This document shows positions 1-5,729 of a stretch of 6,568 nucleotides of DNA, in pieces. A model generated the notes under the pieces. The model was not told the origin of the DNA. It searched no databases and saw only the letters and a list, made by a program, of their open reading frames with translations. Position 1 is the stretch's first letter; every line of letters begins with the position of its first letter. Source of the stretch: an uncultured Clostridia bacterium (GTDB lineage: Bacteria; Bacillota; Clostridia; Oscillospirales; Acutalibacteraceae); contig CAMHOI010000060.1 of NCBI GenBank assembly GCA_946186725.1, forward strand, positions 1 to 6,568, written 5' to 3'. The position numbers were made by a program, and so were the translations under genes.

Positions 1-215
1 ACGTCAAAGGAAAGCGTGGCGTAGGAGCCGACGTACTTTCTGGCGCCCGTGACGGTGGCCTTGTCGGCGTAGAAACGGATGCCGATGCTGTCGCTGAGGA
101 CAAGATCGGCGCCGCTGAAGCCGACGGACACGTCCACCGCGGACGCCGCCAGAGGCAGGCAGGCCGCGAGCAGCGCCGCCGCCAGCAGGAGCGAAAGCGT
201 TTTGCGTAGTTTCAT
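1..215 (-). CDS. Secreted protein of unknown function, N-terminal fragment (3' end outside window)
   Basis: Reading on the minus strand from ATG at 215-213 gives 71 complete codons before the window edge. Residues 1-26 form a classical signal peptide: basic start MKLRK, a Leu/Ala core, and an ASA cleavage site before V27. The core also contains LAAC at 16-19, so lipoprotein processing at C19 is a possible alternative. The downstream LPLAASA makes ordinary signal peptidase I cleavage more likely. The mature start (VDVSVGFSGADLVLSDSIGI) is a short beta-rich stretch that reminds me of N-terminal segments in large Clostridia surface proteins, but this is too little to name a domain. The start is supported by a run of six G about 8 nt upstream. 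The gene has its own promoter (280-308) and is separated from the lipoprotein operon by a terminator, so it is a separate transcription unit. Function unknown. Confidence 0.75.
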   Translation of the reverse strand, partial: MKLRKTLSLLLAAALLAACLPLAASAVDVSVGFSGADLVLSDSIGIRFYADKATVTGARKYVGSYATLSFD

Positions 216-244
216 AAATTAACCCCCCTTGTTCCGGTTTGCCG

Positions 245-262
245 GCCCGACCGGGATCGGGC
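245..262 (-). other. Small leader hairpin upstream of the partial secreted-protein gene
   Basis: A perfect 6-bp inverted repeat (GCCCGA / TCGGGC, 6-nt loop) lies in the predicted 5' leader, between the -10 box at 280-285 and the poly-G ribosome binding site. It has no T-run behind it, so it is not a terminator. It could stabilise the mRNA 5' end or affect translation. It could also be chance in GC-rich DNA. Confidence 0.35.
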
Positions 263-279
263 GTACAAACCGACACTTT

Positions 280-308
280 ATTATACCGCATACCCTCCTG
301 AGCCGCAA
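280..308 (-). promoter_or_regulatory. Sigma-A-type promoter for the partial secreted-protein gene
   Basis: On the minus strand there is a perfect TATAAT at 285-280, preceded after a 17-nt spacer by TTGCGG at 308-303, which matches three of six -35 consensus bases including the key TTG. Transcription would start near 273, giving a leader of about 58 nt to the ATG at 215. It lies downstream of the operon terminator, so it starts a new unit. Confidence 0.65.
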
Positions 309-369
309 GAAAAATCTTTCCTCCGCGGCATGTGAGAGGGCACAAAATTATCGCCCGGAGTTTATGCAA

Positions 370-405
370 AACAACAAAAACGTCCCGCTGAAAGGCGGGA
401 CGTTT
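370..405 (-). terminator. Intrinsic terminator of the three-gene lipoprotein operon
   Basis: An 11-bp perfect stem (AAACGTCCCGC / GCGGGACGTTT, positions 378-388 and 395-405) closes a 6-nt loop. On the minus strand it runs into a T-rich tail (TTTTTGTTGTTTT). It starts 13 nt past the stop codon of gene C. There is no T-run on the plus-strand side, so it works in the minus direction only. Confidence 0.9.
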
Positions 406-418
406 GGTGATCTTGTCG

Positions 419-1594
419 TTATTTCAGACCGAGCATTTCCTGTACCTTGGCGGAGTCCATGACCGAATCGTAGGCCTTGGGCCCGACGTTGTGGCAGTAG
501 ATCACGCGGGGCGTGGTGGTGAGGAGATAGTTGTAGCCGGAGAAGACCTGGTCGGTCGAGCCCCTGTCGCGCTCCCGCAGATCGGCGCCGATGGTGCCGA
601 CGAAGTGGCCGACCATGTCCGCTTCTTTGATCCAGGCGGTGTAGGCGGCGACGACACCGTCGACGTCGGTGGCCTTGACGCCAAAATCCTCAAAGGCGAC
701 GTTCTCGCCCCAGAAGTGGATCAGCGAGGCCTCGACCTTGGGCCGGGTCTCCTTATACTTGCCGGCGAAATCGGCGCCGGTCATCGAGAGCTCGATGTGG
801 TCGTCGACCTTCTTGATCTGGCTGGAGGGGATGTGCCAGGAGCCGTTTTCCGCGAGCCAGGGCAGGTTGTAGACGTTGTTGACCATGCTGGAGCTGGGCA
901 CGCCGATGTCGTTGGCGTAGAACCAGCCCTTCTCCTTGGTGTGGAGGAGCAGGCGGATGTCCTTGATGCAGATGGTGACGCTCGCGTCGTCGGCGGGGAC
1001 GTTGTCCTCATTGCGGTAGATGCCGCCGATGGGCAAGATCATATTGTGCTTTTCTGCGGGCGAGTACATGTTTTCCGCGTTGACACGGGTCGTCATGAAG
1101 GTGGTCGCCTCGCTCGGGTAGCACGCGCACAGCCAGACGGGATCGTTCAGCTTGCTGACGGGGACGGCGCCGTCAAAGGGGTCGCTCTGCGAGGTGGAGT
1201 GCAGGGTGCGGTAGTTGATGTACTTGACGGAGCCGGCGCCCTCGACCTTGGCGGTGGACAGAAATTTGAGCGTGTCCAGATCTACGAGATAGGGCCCGTT
1301 CTCGATGACGAAGCCGGGCGCGCCGCGGTCGAACAGGGCGCTCATATCGTCGCTGCTCATGGTGAGGTCGCGGTTCTTGCGGGCGTTGTTGACGAGGATG
1401 TAGCCGCGCTCGTCGGTCTCGGGCAGCAGATCCCCGTCGTCCGACTCAGCGGAGACGGCGCTGCTCGCGTCCGAGGCGGCGGAGGCGGTGGAGGAGGCGT
1501 CGCCGGAGGGCGTGGTCTCGCAGCCGACGGCGGCCAGCAGGGCGGCGCAAAGCACCGTCGCCAAAAGCACGTGAAGAAAACGGTCGAAATTCAT
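419..1594 (-). CDS. Paralogous lipoprotein C, unknown family (third gene of the cluster)
   Basis: 391 residues. The signal peptide (residues 1-24) ends in AAVGC, so C25 is the probable lipid-anchored cysteine. The same reading frame is open up to 1765, but that extension only overlaps the end of gene B and lacks a signal. The start at 1594 is chosen for its signal peptide and its AAGGAGG ribosome binding site 8 nt upstream. A short Ser/Ala/Asp linker (about 26-56) leads to a domain beginning LLPETDERGY (56-65), nearly identical to gene A. Conserved landmarks are PYLV (101-104), PVSKLNDPV (145-153), HFWG (293-296), DGVVAAYTAWIKE (312-324), TIGAD (334-338) and PRVIYCHNVGPKAYDSV (362-378). There are no membrane segments after the signal, so it is extracytoplasmic. 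It lies 41 nt after gene B and ends the operon. No enzyme signature was recognised. It is full length compared with gene A. Confidence 0.9.
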   Translation of the reverse strand: MNFDRFLHVLLATVLCAALLAAVGCETTPSGDASSTASAASDASSAVSAESDDGDLLPETDERGYILVNNARKNRDLTMSSDDMSALFDRGAPGFVIENGPYLVDLDTLKFLSTAKVEGAGSVKYINYRTLHSTSQSDPFDGAVPVSKLNDPVWLCACYPSEATTFMTTRVNAENMYSPAEKHNMILPIGGIYRNEDNVPADDASVTICIKDIRLLLHTKEKGWFYANDIGVPSSSMVNNVYNLPWLAENGSWHIPSSQIKKVDDHIELSMTGADFAGKYKETRPKVEASLIHFWGENVAFEDFGVKATDVDGVVAAYTAWIKEADMVGHFVGTIGADLRERDRGSTDQVFSGYNYLLTTTPRVIYCHNVGPKAYDSVMDSAKVQEMLGLK

Positions 1595-1635
1595 GTGGGT
1601 TCCTCCTTCGGTTCCGGGAACTTGCGACCGGCCGG

Positions 1636-3060
1636 TCAATTCAGGCCGATCAGCTTCTGCACGGTGTCGGTGTCGACGACCTTGTCGTAGATGTCCGGAT
1701 AGACGTTGTGGCAGAAGATGACGCGGGGCGTGCTCGTCAGCATGACGGCGCGGCTGGCGATGCACTGGTTGACCTGGGTGTAGTTGGAGCCGCCCTTGGG
1801 TGCGACGGACGCGCCGGGATCGCTGCGCGTGCCGTTCCGCTTGTAGGGCTTCTTGGTCAGTGTGCCCGCCTGCACCTCCAGATAGTCGCTGTAATACTCG
1901 GGCCAGAGGCCGGGGCGCAGATCGGCGCCCACCGTGGCGAGCAGCTTGCCGGACATCTCGGGCTCCTTGACCCAGGCGACGTAGGAGCAGACCACGCCGT
2001 CCACCTGCTCGGGCGAGAGCCCTTTGGAGGAGAACGTGACCTGGGTGTCCCAGAAATGGATTAGATACTGGTGGCTGGCGGTGGTCTTATAGTCGTCCGC
2101 CGTCCAGAGATCGCCGCCCTTGAGGGCCAGCTCGCCGCGGTCGCTGAAGTCCTTGTATTTGGCGCGGACGTTGTTGTTTCCGCCCGCCCAGGAGATGGCG
2201 ACCTTGTTGCCCACCTGATGATCCGCGAGGACTTTGTTGCTGCTCATCGTGATCCATTTGGTCGCGGGGTCGCCCTTCTTGTGGACGTACATTTTGAAGT
2301 CCTTGAGGCAGAGGGTGATGGAGGCGTCCTTCGCGGGCGGGTCGACCTCATAGTTGAGGAAGACGGCGCCCATGTTGATGATGTTCTCGTGGCCGGCGCG
2401 GGGCTGGACCATGTTAAAGCCGTTTTTGCGGTTGTTGTAGCCGGAGGTGGGGTTGTTGCGCCCCCAGGCGACCCCGGCGTTGAGATCGGCGTACCAGTAC
2501 TCGGCCTCGGTAGGCAGGGCCATTTCGGTGAAAACGGGGTCGTGAAGTCTGGCAACGGGGACCACGCCGGTGTGCCCGGCGGTCGGGCCCGAGAAGCTGT
2601 TGCGGACCCCGTAGTTGACCCACCGGACGAAGCCGCTGCCCTTGACGGGGACAGCGGTCAGGCGCTTGAGCGTGGCGGCGTCGACCAGATAGGGCTGGGA
2701 GGCGGTGCCGCCGTTGATCTGATAGGCCTTGGCGCTCTCGGGGAAGCAGGAGGAGACGTCGTCGGTCATCTTTTTGCCCGAGGCCGCAAAGGCGGCGTCG
2801 ACGTCGAAGTAGTCGCTCGCCTGGACGGGCGCGGCGGAAGAGATCGTCTCGGAGGAGGTCGCGGCCGAAGAGCCGGTCGCCTCTTCGGAGGCGGCGGAGG
2901 ACGCGGCCGAAGCCGCTCTCTCCGAGGAGACGGACGGGATCAGGGATGACCCGCCGCTTGTCCGGGAGACGTCGGCGGTCGGCGTTTGGGCCTCACAGCC
3001 CGCGACGGCCAGCAGGGCGCAGCACACAAGCAGACAGAAAAGGGGACGAAGACGATTCAT
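1636..3060 (-). CDS. Paralogous lipoprotein B, unknown family (second gene, divergent and enlarged)
   Basis: 474 residues, the longest of the three. The signal peptide ends in the clear lipobox VAGC (19-22), with C22 the predicted lipid anchor. A long Ser/Ala/Thr/Glu linker spans about 23-82. The domain keeps the family landmarks PYLV (123-126), PVARLHDPV (168-176), HFW (335-337), DGVVCSYVAWVKEPE (354-368), TVGAD (376-380) and PRVIFCHNVYPDIYD (445-459). It lacks the LPETDERGY opening of A and C. It has two insertions relative to them: Asn/Gly-rich sequence near 190-225 (GRNNPTSGYNNRKNG) and about 38 extra residues near 383-440, rich in Tyr, Lys and Gly. It starts 17 nt after the stop of gene A, with GAGGTG as ribosome binding site, so the two are surely co-transcribed. 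The insertions suggest a changed ligand surface on the same fold (inference). Function unknown. Confidence 0.9.
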   Translation of the reverse strand: MNRLRPLFCLLVCCALLAVAGCEAQTPTADVSRTSGGSSLIPSVSSERAASAASSAASEEATGSSAATSSETISSAAPVQASDYFDVDAAFAASGKKMTDDVSSCFPESAKAYQINGGTASQPYLVDAATLKRLTAVPVKGSGFVRWVNYGVRNSFSGPTAGHTGVVPVARLHDPVFTEMALPTEAEYWYADLNAGVAWGRNNPTSGYNNRKNGFNMVQPRAGHENIINMGAVFLNYEVDPPAKDASITLCLKDFKMYVHKKGDPATKWITMSSNKVLADHQVGNKVAISWAGGNNNVRAKYKDFSDRGELALKGGDLWTADDYKTTASHQYLIHFWDTQVTFSSKGLSPEQVDGVVCSYVAWVKEPEMSGKLLATVGADLRPGLWPEYYSDYLEVQAGTLTKKPYKRNGTRSDPGASVAPKGGSNYTQVNQCIASRAVMLTSTPRVIFCHNVYPDIYDKVVDTDTVQKLIGLN

Positions 3061-3077
3061 AGGACACCTCTTACAGA

Positions 3078-4280
3078 TTATTTCATGCCGAGCAGCGCCA
3101 TGACCTCGTCGGATTTGACGACGGAATCGTAGGCCTTGGGCCCGACGTTGTGGCCATAGACGGTGCGCGGTTCGGTGGTGATCAGGTGGTTGTAGCCGGA
3201 GAAGGCCTGGTCGGTCTTGCCGTTGGAGGTGACGCGCCAGTCGGCGCCGATGGTGGCGACGATCTTGCCCACCGCCTCGGGCTCCTTGACCCAGATGTCA
3301 TAGGCCGCGATCACGCCGTCGATCTGATCGCCGGTCACGCCGTGGTTGCTGAAGCGGTCCTGCTTGCCCCAGAAGTGGAGGCAGGATTCCTCGACCTTGG
3401 GCCGGGATTCCTTGAACTTGCCGTTGAGATCCTCGCCCGTGAGCGTGATCTCGACGTGGTCCTCCATGACCTGGATCCGGTCGGAGGGGACGGTCCAGCT
3501 CCCGTTCTCGGCGATCCAGGGGAGATTGTAGACGTGGTTGACCATGCTCTCGGTGGGCACGGCAATGTCGTTGGTCGTGATCCAGCCCTTCTCCTGGGTG
3601 TGGATAAAGCAGCGGATGTTGCGGATGCAGACGTCGGTGTCGGCGGGCTTGTTGTTCTCGTTGCGGTAAACGGCGCCGATGGGCAGGACGTTCTTGTGGT
3701 CGGCGCGCGCGACGTGCATATTCTCGGGGTTGACCCGCGACGACATGAAGGTCTGCGCCTCGCTGGGCAGATTCATCTGCACGTAGACGGGGTCGTGAAG
3801 CTTGGACACCGGGATCTCGCCCGTGAAGGGGTCGTCGGTGTCATAATCCATACGCAGGACCTTGAAGTCGACGTACTTGACCGAGCCGCTGCCCTCCACC
3901 TTGGCGGTGGTCAGGCGCTTGAGCGTGTCCGCGTTCACCAGATAGGGGCCGCCCTCCACGACGTAGCCGGGCGCGGCCGCGTCGAAGACCTCGCTGACGT
4001 CGGCGACGGCAACGGCGAGGTCGCGCTTCTTGACGGCGTTGGCGACCAGAACGTAGCCCCGCTCGTCGGTCTCGGGCAGGGTCTGGGCGGAGGACGCCTG
4101 CGACTCGGCGGAGGACGTCTCCGCGGAGGAGGAAGCCGTCTTTGAGGAGGCGGCGGACGTTGCGGCGGACGTTGCGGAGGACGCGCTGCCCGAGGGCGTG
4201 GAGTCGCAGGCGACGGCCGTCAGCAGCAGAGTGCAGAACGCCAGGGCAAAGGCGACGCGGAGCCGACGATGAGAAAGCAT
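3078..4280 (-). CDS. Paralogous lipoprotein A, unknown family (first gene of the operon)
   Basis: 400 residues. A basic start (MLSHRRLR) and hydrophobic core end at AVAC, so C25 is the likely lipid anchor, although the -3 residue is Ala rather than Leu. Residues 26-67 are an almost pure Ser/Ala/Thr linker, partly built from a 12-bp DNA repeat. The domain runs from LPETDERGY (68-76) to the end, with PYLV (112-115), PVSKLHDPV (157-165), NLPSEA (170-175), LHFWG (301-305), DGVIAAYDIWVKEPE (321-335), TIGADWR (343-349) and PRTVYGHNVGPKAYDSV (371-387). The alternating hydrophobic pattern suggests a mostly beta fold, which is inference. It is the promoter-proximal gene, with a ribosome binding site of six G (AGGGGGG) 6 nt before the ATG and a leader of about 88 nt. 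It is closest to gene C. I do not recognise a named family or catalytic motif. Confidence 0.9.
   Translation of the reverse strand: MLSHRRLRVAFALAFCTLLLTAVACDSTPSGSASSATSAATSAASSKTASSSAETSSAESQASSAQTLPETDERGYVLVANAVKKRDLAVAVADVSEVFDAAAPGYVVEGGPYLVNADTLKRLTTAKVEGSGSVKYVDFKVLRMDYDTDDPFTGEIPVSKLHDPVYVQMNLPSEAQTFMSSRVNPENMHVARADHKNVLPIGAVYRNENNKPADTDVCIRNIRCFIHTQEKGWITTNDIAVPTESMVNHVYNLPWIAENGSWTVPSDRIQVMEDHVEITLTGEDLNGKFKESRPKVEESCLHFWGKQDRFSNHGVTGDQIDGVIAAYDIWVKEPEAVGKIVATIGADWRVTSNGKTDQAFSGYNHLITTEPRTVYGHNVGPKAYDSVVKSDEVMALLGMK
4150..4185 (-). repeat. 12-bp tandem repeat in the linker-coding part of gene A
   Basis: GCGGCGGACGTT occurs twice exactly (4150-4161, 4162-4173), followed by a third copy with changes (GCGGAGGACGCG, 4174-4185). 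In the gene the 12-bp unit encodes four residues, giving TSAATSAA within the Ser/Ala linker behind the lipid anchor. Because the unit is a multiple of three, copy-number change would lengthen or shorten the stalk without breaking the frame. Confidence 0.75.
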
Positions 4281-4361
4281 AGGATACCCCCCTGATGAGT
4301 CGTTTTGTGATCGGGAAAATACCGCCTATATCATATCATAACTGTCGGTCGCCGCGCTCTT

Positions 4362-4392
4362 GAAATCTTATCTATATTATACGAAATCTTAT
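4362..4392 (-). promoter_or_regulatory. Candidate operator: two direct ATAAGATTTC repeats around the -10 box
   Basis: On the minus strand ATAAGATTTC appears perfectly at 4392-4383 and again at 4371-4362. The copies start 21 bp apart, about two helical turns, so a regulator dimer could contact both on one face of the DNA. The -10 box (4381-4376) lies between them, and the second copy covers the predicted transcription start. This is a typical position for repression. No known regulator consensus was recognised, and no regulator gene is in the window. Confidence 0.45.
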
Positions 4393-4405
4393 TTTTGACC
4401 GTGAA
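4376..4405 (-). promoter_or_regulatory. Promoter of the three-gene lipoprotein operon
   Basis: On the minus strand there is a perfect TATAAT at 4381-4376, preceded by an 18-nt spacer and TTCACG at 4405-4400, which matches four of six -35 consensus bases. The start site would fall near 4369, about 88 nt before the ATG of gene A. The region is strongly AT-rich compared with the flanking genes. The -35 match is weak, which would fit a regulated or activator-dependent promoter. Confidence 0.6.
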
Positions 4406-4417
4406 CAATTCGTGAAT

Positions 4418-4451
4418 AAAAAAAGGGGCGCCGCGTCGCGCGGCGCCCCTT
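4418..4451 (-). terminator. Strong intrinsic terminator after the foldase-like gene
   Basis: A perfect 13-bp GC-rich stem (arms 4423-4435 and 4439-4451, core GGGGCGCCGCG) closes a 3-nt loop and runs into seven T on the minus strand (4424-4418). It begins 12 nt past the stop codon of the foldase-like gene and sits just upstream of the operon promoter, insulating that promoter from transcription out of mfd and the foldase-like gene. Confidence 0.95.
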
Positions 4452-4463
4452 GGCAAGCGGGAC

Positions 4464-5660
4464 TCACTGGCCGTACTGGCTGTAGAGAGCGTTCATGTAC
4501 TCGTTGTACGCGGAGTAATCAATGTTCTTGACCTTGATGTGATCGCGCTCATAGTCGTTGATCTGCACGTCAAGCTTCTTGCCGCCGGCCTTGATCTGCT
4601 CGTCGAACTCGTCGCCCTTGAGCAGGGAAAGGATCTCGTCGGCGAGGTCGTCGGCGTAATAAGGATCGTCGGTGATCTCCTGCCGCAGTACGAGAGCGAA
4701 TTTGCCGTCGTCGGTCTCAACGACGGTCGCCTTGCCGACCTCACATGCCTTGACCTTGGCGAAGAGGGCGTTGGAGACGGTGGTGTCCTCGTCGCCGTAG
4801 ACCGTGGCGAGGGTGTCCTGCGGATGCTTGTGATCGGCGGGATCCTCCTCTTCCTCCTCTTCGGAGGGCTGGGTGCCGTTGAACTCGTAGTAGATCACGG
4901 AGAAGCTGACGCCGTTGTTGATGCGGTCGGCGTAGCCCTGAAGCTGAGCGCGGGCCTGCTCCTTGAGCGCGGCGGTCTCGGCCTCCTTCTCCTCGTCGGT
5001 CTGCTCGGGCGTTTCCTCGCCCTCGGCGGGGGCCTCCTTCAGTGTGGAGGGATCGAGGGTGATGACGTCGGCGACGGCGAAGTGCTCGAGCAGGGCGGCG
5101 GTCTTTTCCTCCTCGGAGACGGGGTCGGTGCCCTCGGCGCCGTAGATGTGGTTGAAGAGGGTGTTGCGCTGATAGCTGAGCACCGACTCCACGGCGGTGA
5201 AGGAGTCAAACGAGGCGCCGTTGGGCTCGCAGATGTACTGATAGCCGTTCATCGACCACAGGTAGGAGAAGTAGCTGTCCTTGCTCGTGGCGTCGGACTC
5301 GGACAGCTCGAGCCCGGCCCGGTCGAACTCGGAGGCGATGTAGAAATACTCGCGCAGGATCTCCTCGGCGCGCTCCTCCACCCACGTGACGTAATCCTTA
5401 TCGTCGATGGATTTGGAGAAGTAGTCGATCTCCGTGCCGGCGTTTTTCTCGGCGTCGGTGAGATTCTCGCCGACCTTGGTGCGGGCCTCGCTGTCGGCGG
5501 CGATGAGGGCAAAGGCGTACTGCCCGGCGGTGAGGGTATAGGTTTTGTCGTTGGCGGTGCAGGTCGCGACGACGGCGTCCTTCCCGTGGCAGGCGGCCAG
5601 ACAGCCGATCGCCAGGAGAACGGCCGTCAGCAGGGCCAGAACGCGAGCGGAAGTTTTCAT
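4464..5660 (-). CDS. SurA/PrsA-like foldase lipoprotein with degenerate parvulin region
   Basis: 398 residues. The signal peptide ends in lipobox LAAC (21-24), so it is anchored outside the membrane at C24. Residues about 30-200 look like the helical N-terminal domain of SurA/PrsA-type chaperones. From about 195 the pattern resembles a parvulin peptidyl-prolyl isomerase: FAVADVITLD (194-203) where families have an AxHILV-type strand, ARAQLQGYADRINNGVSFS (236-254), and LFAKVKACEVGKATVVETDDG (299-319) matching the usual ALKPGEIS...GYHIIKV end. The conserved His is missing, and acidic low-complexity stretches interrupt the domain (EAPAEGEETPEQTDEEKEAE at 209-228; six Glu at 267-272 followed by DPADHKHP). 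It is therefore probably a holdase or chaperone rather than an active isomerase (inference). Its position directly after mfd agrees with the mfd/foldase order I recall from Clostridia. The start is supported by TGGAGG 8 nt upstream. Confidence 0.7.
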   Translation of the reverse strand: MKTSARVLALLTAVLLAIGCLAACHGKDAVVATCTANDKTYTLTAGQYAFALIAADSEARTKVGENLTDAEKNAGTEIDYFSKSIDDKDYVTWVEERAEEILREYFYIASEFDRAGLELSESDATSKDSYFSYLWSMNGYQYICEPNGASFDSFTAVESVLSYQRNTLFNHIYGAEGTDPVSEEEKTAALLEHFAVADVITLDPSTLKEAPAEGEETPEQTDEEKEAETAALKEQARAQLQGYADRINNGVSFSVIYYEFNGTQPSEEEEEEDPADHKHPQDTLATVYGDEDTTVSNALFAKVKACEVGKATVVETDDGKFALVLRQEITDDPYYADDLADEILSLLKGDEFDEQIKAGGKKLDVQINDYERDHIKVKNIDYSAYNEYMNALYSQYGQ

Positions 5661-5693
5661 ATCTCGTTCCTCCAGGTGCTTGGTATTACCGTG

Positions 5694-5722
5694 ATTATAC
5701 TACAGTTTTCGCCAAAAGTAAA
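5694..5722 (-). promoter_or_regulatory. Promoter of the foldase-like lipoprotein gene
   Basis: On the minus strand there is a perfect TATAAT at 5699-5694, a 17-nt spacer, and TTTACT at 5722-5717 (four of six -35 bases). The -35 box begins 7 nt beyond the mfd stop codon. The start near 5687 gives a short leader of about 27 nt. The foldase-like gene can thus be transcribed without mfd, although no terminator separates the two and read-through is possible. Confidence 0.7.
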
Positions 5723-5729
5723 GAGCGGC

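Noticed and set aside
4..369. 121-residue minus-strand ORF covering the start of the window
   Set aside because: It runs through the promoter and terminator-proximal sequence and becomes Arg/Gly-rich low complexity. The frame starting at 215 has a real signal peptide and ribosome binding site.
1595..1765. 57-codon N-terminal extension of gene C
   Set aside because: It overlaps the end of gene B, has no signal peptide of its own and reads as Arg/His-rich shadow sequence. The ATG at 1594 has a strong ribosome binding site and signal peptide.
404..4145. Long plus-strand ORFs opposite the lipoprotein genes (404-1690, 2071-2949, 3150-4145)
   Set aside because: They are antisense shadows caused by GC-rich codon usage. 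Their Gly/Val/Asp-rich translations lack domains or proper starts, while the minus-strand genes have signal peptides, ribosome binding sites and mutual homology.
419..4280. Solute-binding proteins of an ABC transporter
   Set aside because: The length and lipid anchor fit, but no permease or ATPase gene is adjacent and no solute-binding family motif was recognised. Three tandem paralogues without transporter partners argue against it.
4335..4340. Alternative -10 box TATGAT closer to gene A
   Set aside because: No reasonable -35 element is found 16-18 nt upstream, and TATAAT at 4376-4381 is the better match.
4281..4369. Riboswitch or structured leader upstream of gene A
   Set aside because: The leader is only about 88 nt and AT-rich. 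I see only a weak possible pairing of CCCGAT with the poly-G ribosome binding site, and no known riboswitch core.
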